DNA from: an uncultured Pseudomonadota bacterium | Lineage (GTDB): Bacteria; Myxococcota_A; UBA796; JAFGLY01 | Reading direction: 5' to 3' | DNA length: 48,117 bases | NCBI GenBank assembly: GCA_937912125.1 | Contig: CALDOK010000407.1 | Coordinates: forward strand, 1-48,117 | Part shown: positions 7,506 to 15,294 of the stretch, in pieces | Layout: every line of letters begins with the position of its first letter | Position numbering within the stretch: the stretch's first letter is position 1 | Made by a program: the position numbers and the translations under genes | The notes under the pieces: generated by a model | The model's input: only the letters and a program-made list of their open reading frames with translations | Databases searched by the model: none | What the model was told of the DNA's origin: nothing

Positions 7506-8657
7506 TCAGCGCCCCATGCGCTCCGCCAGGATGGCCACACCGCGGCGGGTCTTCTCCGGTGGCTCGCAGGTGAAGCACAGGCGCACATGGGTCTGCCAGT
7601 GCTGGCCGAAGCTGGGCCCGGGCGCCAGCACCAGGCCCCGGTCCACGCAGTCCTCGAGGAAGCCCAGCAGGCCTCGCTCGTCCAGGTGCTCGACCACGTC
7701 CACGAACAGGAAGGTCCCGCCCTCGGGGCGGGGCACGCCCAGGGCATCCGCGGCCCGCGCACCCTCGTCCTGGTAGGCCGCGCGGGCCCGGGCCAGCCAC
7801 GCGTCACCGCCCTCGAGGGCCGCCAGAGCCGCCGCCTGAGCCGCGGTGGCCGGGTTGTAGATCAGGTGGGTGGCCACGCGGCGCGCCTGCCGCACCAGGG
7901 CCGCGGGCCCCACCATCCAGCCGCAGCGATTGCCCGCGTGACCGTAGGCCTTGGAGAAGCTGTGGGTGGCGATGGTGCGCTCGGGGGCCAGGCTCGCGGT
8001 GGGCGTCCACGGACCGGCATAGGCGTAGTGCTCGTAGACCTCGTCCGACAGAATCCACAGCGCGTGGCGACGGGCCAGGTCCACCACCGCCTCGAGGGTG
8101 GCCCGGGGCAGCACGACCCCTGACGGGTTGTTGGGGCTGTTGAGGTAGACGGCCACGGTGCGCGGGGTGATGGCCGCCTCGAGGCCCGCCACCACCGCGT
8201 CGGGATCGCTGCCGTGCAGGTACAGGGGCACGTCCACCGGCACCGCGCCGCGGCTCTGCACGATGCCGCGAATCAGGGGCCAGTAGGGTGAGCCCAGCAG
8301 CACCTCGTCCCCCGGATCCAGGATCGCTCCCACCGTGGCCGCGAGGGCGCCGGTGCAGCCCGCGGTGACCAGCAGGTTGTCCTTCTCGACCCAGCCCATG
8401 CCCTGCTGACGGCCCACCCGTTCCACCAAGGCCGACCAAAGAGGCTCCCAGCCGGCGGGGCTGGCGTAGCGATGCAAGTGAGGATGATCGCTGGATGTCA
8501 AATCTTCCATCCGGCTACCGATGACCGGATCCAGCCAGGTGTCCCCCACGTGGAGGGGTAGTAACTCACCTTTGAAACACTCTAGTCGTGGACCCAGGGA
8601 TCCGAACAGGGTCGAGGTCATGGAACGGACGGCGCGTGAAGTGTCGGGAAAGGGCAT
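7506..8657 (-). CDS. PLP-dependent class I/II aminotransferase
   Basis: A 383-residue fold-type I aminotransferase. Characteristic motifs are visible in order: the substrate-binding HRYASPAGWEPL, VTAGCTGALAA for PLP phosphate binding, LNSPNNPSGVVLPRATLE with the conserved N and PNNPSG, ILSDEVYEHYAY with the cofactor-binding D and Y, and SFSKAYGHAGNRCGW containing the Schiff-base lysine. Close to the C-terminus HVRLCFTCEP carries the carboxylate-binding Arg. Substrate specificity cannot be read from sequence; aspartate or aromatic/branched-chain keto acids are possible. The start at 8657 (MPFPDTSRAV) is chosen because AGGAG lies six bases upstream; an earlier in-frame Met at 8699 would overlap the divergent phosphorylase promoter region. 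Confidence 0.88.
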   Translation of the reverse strand: MPFPDTSRAVRSMTSTLFGSLGPRLECFKGELLPLHVGDTWLDPVIGSRMEDLTSSDHPHLHRYASPAGWEPLWSALVERVGRQQGMGWVEKDNLLVTAGCTGALAATVGAILDPGDEVLLGSPYWPLIRGIVQSRGAVPVDVPLYLHGSDPDAVVAGLEAAITPRTVAVYLNSPNNPSGVVLPRATLEAVVDLARRHALWILSDEVYEHYAYAGPWTPTASLAPERTIATHSFSKAYGHAGNRCGWMVGPAALVRQARRVATHLIYNPATAAQAAALAALEGGDAWLARARAAYQDEGARAADALGVPRPEGGTFLFVDVVEHLDERGLLGFLEDCVDRGLVLAPGPSFGQHWQTHVRLCFTCEPPEKTRRGVAILAERMGR

Positions 8658-8721
8658 GGCAACTCCTGGCACAGTCAGGTAACGGGGCACTTTCGCCATG
8701 GCTCGACCCCCGGAGAACAGC

Positions 8722-10794
8722 ATGAATCTGCGCCTCCCCGACCCGCTGATGCCCCTCGCGTCCCTGGCCTACGACCTCTGGTGGAGCTGGGACGAGTCCG
8801 CGCGGGACCTGTTCAACGATGTGGACCCCGAAGGCTGGACCGCCGCCCGCCACAACCCCGTGGTCATGCTCCGCGGCATCTCCTACTCTCGCGCCATGGA
8901 TCTGAGCGAGAGCGAGGTCTTCCTGGACCACCTCGAGGAGGTCATGAAGCGCTGGCGCGCGGTCCACGACGAAGGCCCCAAGCTGGCCACGGTCCCCGGC
9001 ACCGACGTGACGCATCCGGTGGCCTACTTCTGCATGGAGTACGGCATCCACGAGTGCCTGCCCCTGTACTCGGGCGGCCTGGGCGTGCTCGCTGGTGATC
9101 ACCTCAAGTCGGCCTCCGACCTCGGCTTCCCCCTGGTGGCCGTGGGCCTGTTCTACAAGGAAGGCTACTTCGAGCAGAGCATCATCAACGGTCAGCAGCA
9201 CGCCGACTACCGCCGGGTCGACCCTGCCGAGCTTCCCATGCTGCCCGTGATGAAGGACGGCAAGCGCCTGCTCATCGAGGTGCCCGAGAACCACTCCAGC
9301 TACCAGGTCCAGGCCTGGGAGGTCCAGGTGGGGCGGGTCAAGCTCTACCTGCTCGACGCCGGCATCAAGGGCGCCTCTTGGTGGCACCAGCAGTACACCC
9401 GCCGCCTGTACGGCGGGAACAGCGACACCCGGATGGCCCAGGAGATCCTGCTGGGCATCGGCGGCGTGCGGCTGCTGCGGGCCCTTGGCTACGATCCAGC
9501 GGTCTTCCACATGAACGAAGGCCACGCCGCGTTCCTGAGCCTCGAGCTGATGCGCGAGGGCATGGAGGCCGGCAAGTCCACCGAGGTGGCCCTGCGCGAG
9601 GCCAAGGCCAAGACCATCTTCACCACCCACACCCCGGTGCTGGCGGGCCACGACCGCTTCACCTGGGACCAGCTCCAGGCCAACCTGGCCGGCTACCGCG
9701 AGGCCATGGGCGTACCCGGCGGCCTGTTCATGGACCTGGGCCGCACCCGGCCCGGCGACGTGGGCGAGCCCCTGTGCAACACCATCCTGGCCCTGCGCAC
9801 CTCCCGCGCCGCCAACGGCGTGTCCGAGCTGCACGGCGAGGTCAGCCGCGAGATGTGGAAGGAGCTGTACAACACCGGCTACACCGCCCCCATCGGCGGC
9901 CGCGTCGAGGCTCCCCAGCCCGCGCCCATCGGCCACGTCACCAACGGCGTACACCCCAAGACCTGGATGGCCACCAACTTCCGGCAGCTGCTCGAGCGCT
10001 GGGCACCCCGCTGGGACCAGGCCTGGATGGAGCCCGAGGCCTGGGCCGCGGCCGTCGAAGACATCCCCGACGCCGCCCTGTGGGAGGCCCGCCGCGAGTC
10101 ACGCCGCACCCTGATCGACTGGCTGGTCACCAAGGACATGCCCCGGCTCGACCCCGACGCCCTGACCATCGGCTTCGCCCGCCGCTTCGCCCCCTACAAG
10201 CGCGCCAACCTCATGTTCAACGATCCCGATCGGCTGCTCGAGATCCTCGAGAGCGGCCCCGTCCAGATCGTCATCGCTGGCAAGGCTCACCCGGCTGACC
10301 TGCGCGGTCAGTCCCTGATCTCCGAGATCGCCGACTGGGCCAAGGACCCCCGCTTCGAGGGCAAGATCGTCCTGCTGCCCAACTACAACATGAAGGCCGG
10401 CCGCCTGCTCACCCAGGGCTGCGACCTGTGGCTGAACAACCCGCGGCGCCCCTACGAGGCCAGCGGCACCTCGGGCCAGAAGGCCGCCTTGCAGGGCGTG
10501 CTGCAGCTGTCCATCCTCGACGGCTGGTGGGCCGAAGCCTGGGACGACACCCACGGCTGGGCCATCCGCGCCCAGACCTCCAGCTCCGTGGTCCACGAGC
10601 AGGACGCCGCCGACGGCGAGGCCCTGTACGCCACCCTCGAGAACCTGGTGCTCCCGGCCTGGAAGACCCGAAACCCCTCGGGCATCCCCACCACCTGGAT
10701 CAAGCGCATGCGCAACAGCGTGGCCGCCTGCCTGCCAGCCTTCGACAGCCGGCGCATGGTCAACGACTACGTGGGGATCTACAGCGGAAAGTAG
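8722..10794 (+). CDS. glgP: Alpha-glucan (glycogen/starch) phosphorylase
   Basis: A 690-residue phosphorylase of the shorter bacterial/archaeal type (TIGR02094-like), which releases glucose 1-phosphate from alpha-1,4-glucan using PLP. Visible landmarks are an N-terminal LAYDLWWSWDESAR domain (DUF3417-like), YFCMEYGIHECLPLYSGGLG, the substrate region VFHMNEGHAAF, HTPVLAGHDRF, HVTNGVHPKTW, IGFARRFAPYKRANL and VFIVIAGKAHP-like IVIAGKAHPAD, and EASGTSGQKAALQG near the C-terminus, which carries the PLP lysine. GTSGQKAA replaces the more common GTSGMKAA. The second ATG (8722) has GGAG eight bases before it and is preferred over 8698. Its TAG stop is formed by the GTAG of REP copy B. Confidence 0.93.
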   Translation: MNLRLPDPLMPLASLAYDLWWSWDESARDLFNDVDPEGWTAARHNPVVMLRGISYSRAMDLSESEVFLDHLEEVMKRWRAVHDEGPKLATVPGTDVTHPVAYFCMEYGIHECLPLYSGGLGVLAGDHLKSASDLGFPLVAVGLFYKEGYFEQSIINGQQHADYRRVDPAELPMLPVMKDGKRLLIEVPENHSSYQVQAWEVQVGRVKLYLLDAGIKGASWWHQQYTRRLYGGNSDTRMAQEILLGIGGVRLLRALGYDPAVFHMNEGHAAFLSLELMREGMEAGKSTEVALREAKAKTIFTTHTPVLAGHDRFTWDQLQANLAGYREAMGVPGGLFMDLGRTRPGDVGEPLCNTILALRTSRAANGVSELHGEVSREMWKELYNTGYTAPIGGRVEAPQPAPIGHVTNGVHPKTWMATNFRQLLERWAPRWDQAWMEPEAWAAAVEDIPDAALWEARRESRRTLIDWLVTKDMPRLDPDALTIGFARRFAPYKRANLMFNDPDRLLEILESGPVQIVIAGKAHPADLRGQSLISEIADWAKDPRFEGKIVLLPNYNMKAGRLLTQGCDLWLNNPRRPYEASGTSGQKAALQGVLQLSILDGWWAEAWDDTHGWAIRAQTSSSVVHEQDAADGEALYATLENLVLPAWKTRNPSGIPTTWIKRMRNSVAACLPAFDSRRMVNDYVGIYSGK

Positions 10795-10816
10795 GGGAGG
10801 AGTTCACCTCCTCCCG
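10791..10816 (+). repeat. REP-like palindrome, copy B
   Basis: GTAG (10791-10794, including the glgP stop codon), stem arm GGGAGGAG, loop TTCAC, stem arm CTCCTCCC, closing G. The stem differs from copy A at paired positions, keeping perfect complementarity. With copy C 15 bp downstream in inverted orientation, it forms a BIME-like unit. Confidence 0.85.
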
Positions 10817-10831
10817 GGGTGACGTCAGCCA

Positions 10832-10857
10832 CGGGAGCACATGAAGTGCTCCCCTAC
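10832..10857 (-). repeat. REP-like palindrome, copy C
   Basis: On the minus strand: GTAG (10857-10854), stem arm GGGAGCAC, loop TTCAT, stem arm GTGCTCCC, closing G. Identical in 26 nt to copy A. Its TAG is the stop codon of the alpha/beta hydrolase gene. It faces copy B across the convergent gene ends and may also act as a bidirectional terminator. Confidence 0.85.
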
Positions 10858-11741
10858 CCCCAGTCCACCCGCTCCAGGAACTTCAGCACCCTGGGGTTCA
10901 CGACATTGGGCTCCTCGAGCAGGGTGGTGTGGGTGCCGTTGGGCACCTCGAGGAAGTCCACGTCGGGGATCTCGTCGCGCATGGTGTAGGACAAGGCGGC
11001 GGGGGTGAAGGTGTCCTTGCCGCCGGCCACCACCATCACAGGCACGCCGATGGTGGGCAGCACGTCGCGGGCGCTGTGTTCGATGGCCGCCAGGGCCAGG
11101 CGCAGGCCCGTGGGCACGTGCACGATGGTCTGGTGGTCGTAGAAGGGCTGCATCAGCGGCGCCGAGGCTGCGGTGGAGCGCATGAGCCTGGCCACCGGGT
11201 GCACCACGGGCAGGTGGAAGAGGGCATGCCAGACCTTGTTGGTGACCCGCGGCAGGAAGCGCACCAGGTTGCCCATGCTGGCCCGCCACACCACGTCGGG
11301 CACCTTCATGCCGTAGAAGGTGCCCAGCGGGTTCTCGTAGGGACCCGTGAAGGCCATGATGCCCCGAAAACGCTCGGGGTAGCTGCGGTAGGCCTCGAAG
11401 CTGATCTGGACCCCCAGGGACAACCCCGCCACCACCGCGCGCTCGACGCCCAGGTGGTCCAGCAGGGCGATCACGTCGCGGGAGCAGGCCTGGATGTTGG
11501 CGCCCGTGGGATCGGCGGGTGGGTCGGAGGCCTCGTGGCCCCGGTGGGCGAAGCCGATCACCCTGTAGTCCCGGGCCAGCTCGCGGTGCATGAACACATA
11601 GTAGGAGTCGGTGCAGAACAGGCCGTTGAGGAACAGCACCACCCGATCCGACTCCAGGTTGCCCAGCTGGTAGTAGGCCAGCCGGGTGCCGTCCCAGCTG
11701 GTGAAGTGGGGACGATCGTTGCGCTTGTGGCCACGGCGCAT
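10854..11741 (-). CDS. Alpha/beta hydrolase fold protein
   Basis: A 295-residue alpha/beta hydrolase. Strand-turn features are the oxyanion region VVLFLNGLFCTDSYY, the HRGHEASDPP segment, the nucleophile elbow AGLSLGVQI (GLSLG, fitting G-x-S-x-G), a late acid candidate in VMVVAGGKDTFTP, and the catalytic His in VPNGTHTTLLEEP. The lid region between them is long and aromatic-rich. The family covers esterases, lactonases and haloperoxidase-like enzymes; no substrate is indicated. The start at 11741 (MRRGHKRND) has GAGAGGT just upstream. Its stop codon is part of REP copy C, and it is divergent from the TonB-receptor-like gene. Confidence 0.82.
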   Translation of the reverse strand: MRRGHKRNDRPHFTSWDGTRLAYYQLGNLESDRVVLFLNGLFCTDSYYVFMHRELARDYRVIGFAHRGHEASDPPADPTGANIQACSRDVIALLDHLGVERAVVAGLSLGVQISFEAYRSYPERFRGIMAFTGPYENPLGTFYGMKVPDVVWRASMGNLVRFLPRVTNKVWHALFHLPVVHPVARLMRSTAASAPLMQPFYDHQTIVHVPTGLRLALAAIEHSARDVLPTIGVPVMVVAGGKDTFTPAALSYTMRDEIPDVDFLEVPNGTHTTLLEEPNVVNPRVLKFLERVDWG

Positions 11742-11816
11742 GGAGACCTCTCGGTGGCGGGGGGAGCAGTCTCCCCTCCTATCCCGCTGGCGCTTCCCAT
11801 CTGCCCATGAGCCGAG

Positions 11817-11822
11817 TAGGCT
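11817..11822 (+). promoter_or_regulatory. TAGGCT -10-like box before the receptor gene
   Basis: TAGGCT is followed after seven bases by the GTG start at 11830, and no Shine-Dalgarno sequence is present. The hexamer fits the TAnnnT core of a -10 element, so transcription could begin at or within a base or two of the start codon. No good -35 box is seen. Confidence 0.35.
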
Positions 11823-11829
11823 TCCCAAC

Positions 11830-14376
11830 GTGCTCGCTGCCTGCCCGACCCTGCTGCTGCTCGCCGGTCTGTTCGCCGCGCCCGCTGCGCACGCCCAGGA
11901 AGAGCCCACCAGCCAGGAACCCCCGCCCGTCGGGACAGCACCTGCGCCCGTCAGCTCCGAGGCGAGCTCCGACCCACCCGCCCAGCTCGATCTACCCGCG
12001 GGCCTGCCCCCCCTGGTCCCCCCCGAGCTGGATCACTTCCAGCAGGTGGCCTACCCCGCCGGCCTGGACCAGGGCCGCGTCGAGGTCCAGCTCTACCTGC
12101 TCATCGACGAGGAGGGCGCGGTCGAGGAGCTGCTCGAGGCCAACGGGCCCGAGCCCTTCGCCAGCCTGGCAGCCTGGGCCGCCACCCGCCTGCACTTCAC
12201 GCCGGCCCTCGAGCTGGGCCAGCCCGTCGCCGTGGAGCTGCCCTTCTCCTACGTCTTCGAGCAACCCCCCGTGAACCTCGTGGGCAAGCTGTCCATCCAC
12301 GGCACCCGCAGCCCGGCCATCGGCGTCGAGGTAGCCGTGGGCGACCGCAGGGTCATCACCGACGATCAAGGCCTGTTCGAGCTGCGCAACGTGGCGCCCG
12401 GCAGCTACACCGCCCGTTGCCCCGACCCCGAGGTGGACCTGGACCCCTTCGACTTCCAGCTCGAGCCCGGCGCCGAGGTGGAGCTGGACCTGTGGGCCCA
12501 AGTGGAGTGGGAAGAGGGCGAGCTGATGGGCACCTACACCCGTCACCGTTCCCAGGCCCTCAGCCGCAGCCTGAGCGCCAAGGAGGTGGCCACCACGCCG
12601 GGCACCATGGGCGACCCCGTGCGGGCAGTGCAGAACCTGCCAGGCGTGGCCCGCTCCCCCCTGGACGCGGGCTGGCTGCTGGTGCGCGGTGGCGATCCCG
12701 AGGACACCGGCCTGTACCTGGACGGCATCCGCGTGCCGCTGGTCTACCACGTCATGGGGCTCACCTCGGTGCTGCCACCGGCCATGCTCGACCGGGTGGA
12801 CTTCCACCCCGGAGGCTACGACGTGCGCTACGGCCGCGCCATCGGCGGAGTGGTAGACCTGCGCACCGAGCCCGTGCACGGTCAGGGCATCGAGGGCCAG
12901 GCCGCCGTGGACCTCATCTCCTCGTCTGCCTTCCTGCGCACCCCCATCGGCAAGGAGCGCAAGACCGGCGTGGCCGCGGGGGTGCGCCGCTCCTACCTGG
13001 ACGCCATCCTGGCGGGCATGGCCAAGCGGGGCACCCTGGGCCTCGAAGAGGGCGCCGAGGACATCGCCCCCCGCTACTGGGACTGGCAGCTCCGGGTGGA
13101 TCGCAAGCACGTGGGCCTGTTCGCCCTGGGCTACGACGACCTGATGCACGCGCCGCAGGAAGACGCCGCGGACACCCTGCTGCATGTGGGCACCCGCCGC
13201 ATTCACGGCCGCATCGAGGGCAAGCTGGCGGGCAAGCCCTACGAGATCACCCCGGTGGCCGGCTTCGACTGGCACCGCCTGAGCTACCCCGGCTACGACG
13301 ACGGCCGCAGCCGGGCCGTATACGGCGCCCGAGCCGAGGTGCTGGACGACGGCAACGGGCCCGTGGGCTGGAGCGCCGGGGTGGACTGGGAGACCGGCCG
13401 CTACCGGGTCGAGGTGGAGACCGACGAGCACCCCACAGGCGTAGACGTGGACTCCGGGACCGCCTCGGTGGACCCCTACGCCGACCTGCGCCTGGGCCAA
13501 GACCGAGGCGTGACCCTGGGCATGCGCCTCGAGAACCTGTGGGTCATGGACCAGCTGGTGCGGGCCATGCCCAGCCCCAGGGCCAGCGGCCGCCTGCCCG
13601 TGAGCGAGCACGTCACCGTGGTAGGCACCGCAGGGATGTACCACCAGTGGCCGCCGCTGGACCTGGTGGTGGCCCTGCCCCAGGGCCCCTACCTGCGCAT
13701 GGAGCGCGCCATGTCCAGCAGCCTCGGACTCCAGGCCGCGTGGCTCAACGCCAGCGTCGAGTCCACCGCCTACGGGCGCTGGCTGCAGGACATCACCCTC
13801 ATCGAGGACGACGGCACCATCGGCCAGGGCCGAGGGGCCGCCTACGGCGTGGAGACCCTGGCGCGGGGCAACCTGGGCGACCTGTCCGGCTGGGTGTCCT
13901 ACACCTGGGGCCGCTCCCTGCGACAAGAAGAGATCGGTCACCTCTGGGAGCCCCACATCTGGGACCAGCCCCACAACCTGGTCGCGGTCCTGGCCTGGGA
14001 CCTGCCCGGCGGCTGGGTGCTGGCCAGCCGGTTCCGCGTCTCGAGCGGCTTCCCCGTGGACGAGGACATGGAGTACGCCTACGACGTGCTGGTCATGGAC
14101 CAGCGCTGCATCGCCGATCCCAGCATCACCGGCCGCTACGGCAGCTGCCCCGACCCCGAGGGCCGCCTGCCGGCCAACCACAGCCTGGACTTCAAGATCA
14201 GCCGCACCTGGTCCCTGCGCTCCTGGTCCGTCGAGGGGTACCTGGACATCCAGAACGTCTACAACCGGCGCAACCCCGAGCCCGTCATCACCGGCAACGT
14301 GGAGCTGGGCAACCTCTACGCCTTCGGATTCCCGATCCTCCCGATCTTCGGTGTAAAGGGAATCTATCGACGGTGA
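11830..14376 (+). CDS. TonB-dependent receptor-like outer-membrane protein
   Basis: An 848-residue protein starting from GTG (VLAACPTLLLLAGLF signal, cleavage near AHAQ). In order: a TonB-C-like N-terminal module (about 55-155, strand pattern VEVQLYLLIDEEGAVEE), a carboxypeptidase-regulatory-like beta sandwich (about 165-225, LSIHGTRSPAIGVEVAVG and GLFELRNVAPGSY), then a plug domain (DPVRAVQNLPGVARSP, LLVRGGDPEDTGLYLDGI, VDFHPGGYDVRYGRAIGGVVD) and a beta-barrel to the C-terminus. The plug is typical of SusC/TonB-receptor plugs. It likely imports a ligand or exports a polymer across the outer membrane; the ligand is not evident. The TonB-C-like module at the N-terminus is unusual and common in myxobacterial receptors. 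Confidence 0.82.
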   Translation: MLAACPTLLLLAGLFAAPAAHAQEEPTSQEPPPVGTAPAPVSSEASSDPPAQLDLPAGLPPLVPPELDHFQQVAYPAGLDQGRVEVQLYLLIDEEGAVEELLEANGPEPFASLAAWAATRLHFTPALELGQPVAVELPFSYVFEQPPVNLVGKLSIHGTRSPAIGVEVAVGDRRVITDDQGLFELRNVAPGSYTARCPDPEVDLDPFDFQLEPGAEVELDLWAQVEWEEGELMGTYTRHRSQALSRSLSAKEVATTPGTMGDPVRAVQNLPGVARSPLDAGWLLVRGGDPEDTGLYLDGIRVPLVYHVMGLTSVLPPAMLDRVDFHPGGYDVRYGRAIGGVVDLRTEPVHGQGIEGQAAVDLISSSAFLRTPIGKERKTGVAAGVRRSYLDAILAGMAKRGTLGLEEGAEDIAPRYWDWQLRVDRKHVGLFALGYDDLMHAPQEDAADTLLHVGTRRIHGRIEGKLAGKPYEITPVAGFDWHRLSYPGYDDGRSRAVYGARAEVLDDGNGPVGWSAGVDWETGRYRVEVETDEHPTGVDVDSGTASVDPYADLRLGQDRGVTLGMRLENLWVMDQLVRAMPSPRASGRLPVSEHVTVVGTAGMYHQWPPLDLVVALPQGPYLRMERAMSSSLGLQAAWLNASVESTAYGRWLQDITLIEDDGTIGQGRGAAYGVETLARGNLGDLSGWVSYTWGRSLRQEEIGHLWEPHIWDQPHNLVAVLAWDLPGGWVLASRFRVSSGFPVDEDMEYAYDVLVMDQRCIADPSITGRYGSCPDPEGRLPANHSLDFKISRTWSLRSWSVEGYLDIQNVYNRRNPEPVITGNVELGNLYAFGFPILPIFGVKGIYRR

Positions 14377-14393
14377 CTTGGATTATTATCGAG

Positions 14394-14421
14394 TTGACCC
14401 AAACGCTCGCATCGGTACATT
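14394..14421 (+). promoter_or_regulatory. Sigma70-like promoter for the PilZ gene
   Basis: TTGACC (14394-14399), a 16-bp spacer and TACATT (14416-14421) lie in an unusually AT-richer stretch between the receptor and PilZ genes. Both hexamers match four or five consensus bases. The predicted transcript would have a leader of about 65 bases before the ATG at 14492. Confidence 0.5.
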
Positions 14422-14491
14422 CTTCTTCGGCTCGGCGAGAATCCATCAACCGACGCCCCTGGCGTTCGATGAGTAGCTCCAGAGGAAGCCC

Positions 14492-15271
14492 ATGGCGTGG
14501 TTCACCAAGAAGGAAGATCCAAAGCCCCAGCCCAAGCTGGCGGCCAAGCCAGGCGCGGTCGAGGGCGAGGTCGAGCTTCCACCCCTGGCGCGTGCCCTGG
14601 ACGCCAACGAGCGCGCCTTCCTAATCACCTGCTGCGACAACGGCACTCACGGCAGCGTCACCTGGCCTGAGCTGGGGATCATCCGCAGGGCCAGCTTCTA
14701 TCGGGTCGAGGGCGATCAGCTCCACCTCACCGTCACCCACGACGGCGGGACGCCCTACGACTGCAAGCCCCGCACTCAGTGCGTGGTGTCTTTCTTCTAC
14801 CGTGACCGCGCGGCCTGCTTCATCGCCTACGAGGAGTCCAAGGGCGCCGGCCAGCGGGCGGAGCTGGTGGTGCTGCGCATGCCCACCCAGATCGCGGTCG
14901 AGGGCCGCACGCGCTTCCGCATCCCCATCCTGCCCAAGCTCGAGCTCACGGTGGCGCTGATCCACGAGAATCGCCGCATCAAGGTACCCGAGTCCATCGA
15001 CATCAGCGTGGCGGGCATGATGCTCTCGTTCCCCAGAGAAGCCGATCCGGGCCTCCGCGCCGAGCAGACCGTGCAGGTCGAGCTCAGCCTCGAGGGCAAC
15101 ACCCACCGTGTTCCTTGCACCATCCGCAACCACATCGTGCGCACCACCGACGTGCGCTACGGCATCCTGTTCCACAACGGATCGAACGGCTTCGACTACG
15201 AAGAGGACACCGATCTCAACGACATGATCATGGGCATCGAGCGCTTCTACGTGCGCAATCGCAACAGGTAG
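14492..15271 (+). CDS. PilZ-domain c-di-GMP receptor
   Basis: A 259-residue cytoplasmic protein. The N-terminal half (about 30-130) is a YcgR-N-like/flavin-reductase-like beta domain with GTHGSVTWPELGIIRRASFYRV. The C-terminal half is a PilZ domain: R139-x3-R143 (RTRFR) begins it, and D170-x-S172-x2-G175 (DISVAG) follows, together the classical c-di-GMP-binding signature. The domain ends with a helix (LNDMIMGIERFYVRNR). Such proteins respond to c-di-GMP in motility, exopolysaccharide or pilus control. It has a promoter of its own, AGAGGAAG just before ATG, and is followed 23 bp later by the MgtC-like gene. Confidence 0.87.
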   Translation: MAWFTKKEDPKPQPKLAAKPGAVEGEVELPPLARALDANERAFLITCCDNGTHGSVTWPELGIIRRASFYRVEGDQLHLTVTHDGGTPYDCKPRTQCVVSFFYRDRAACFIAYEESKGAGQRAELVVLRMPTQIAVEGRTRFRIPILPKLELTVALIHENRRIKVPESIDISVAGMMLSFPREADPGLRAEQTVQVELSLEGNTHRVPCTIRNHIVRTTDVRYGILFHNGSNGFDYEEDTDLNDMIMGIERFYVRNRNR

Positions 15272-15282
15272 CGATGGCGGGA

Positions 15283-15288
15283 TAGGCT
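15283..15288 (+). promoter_or_regulatory. TAGGCT -10-like box before the MgtC-like gene
   Basis: TAGGCT ends six bases before the ATG at 15295, and no Shine-Dalgarno sequence lies in the intervening or preceding bases. This is the spacing expected when transcription starts on the A of ATG. The -35 position falls inside the PilZ gene and shows no consensus. Confidence 0.35.
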
Positions 15289-15294
15289 CACCGC

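Noticed and set aside
11761-11776. Hairpin GGGGAG-CAGT-CTCCCC between the hydrolase and receptor genes
   Set aside because: It lacks GTAG, the 8-bp stem and the TTYAY loop of the REP-like family, and it lies in a divergent promoter gap. It may be a chance palindrome or operator, but there is not enough to call it a REP.
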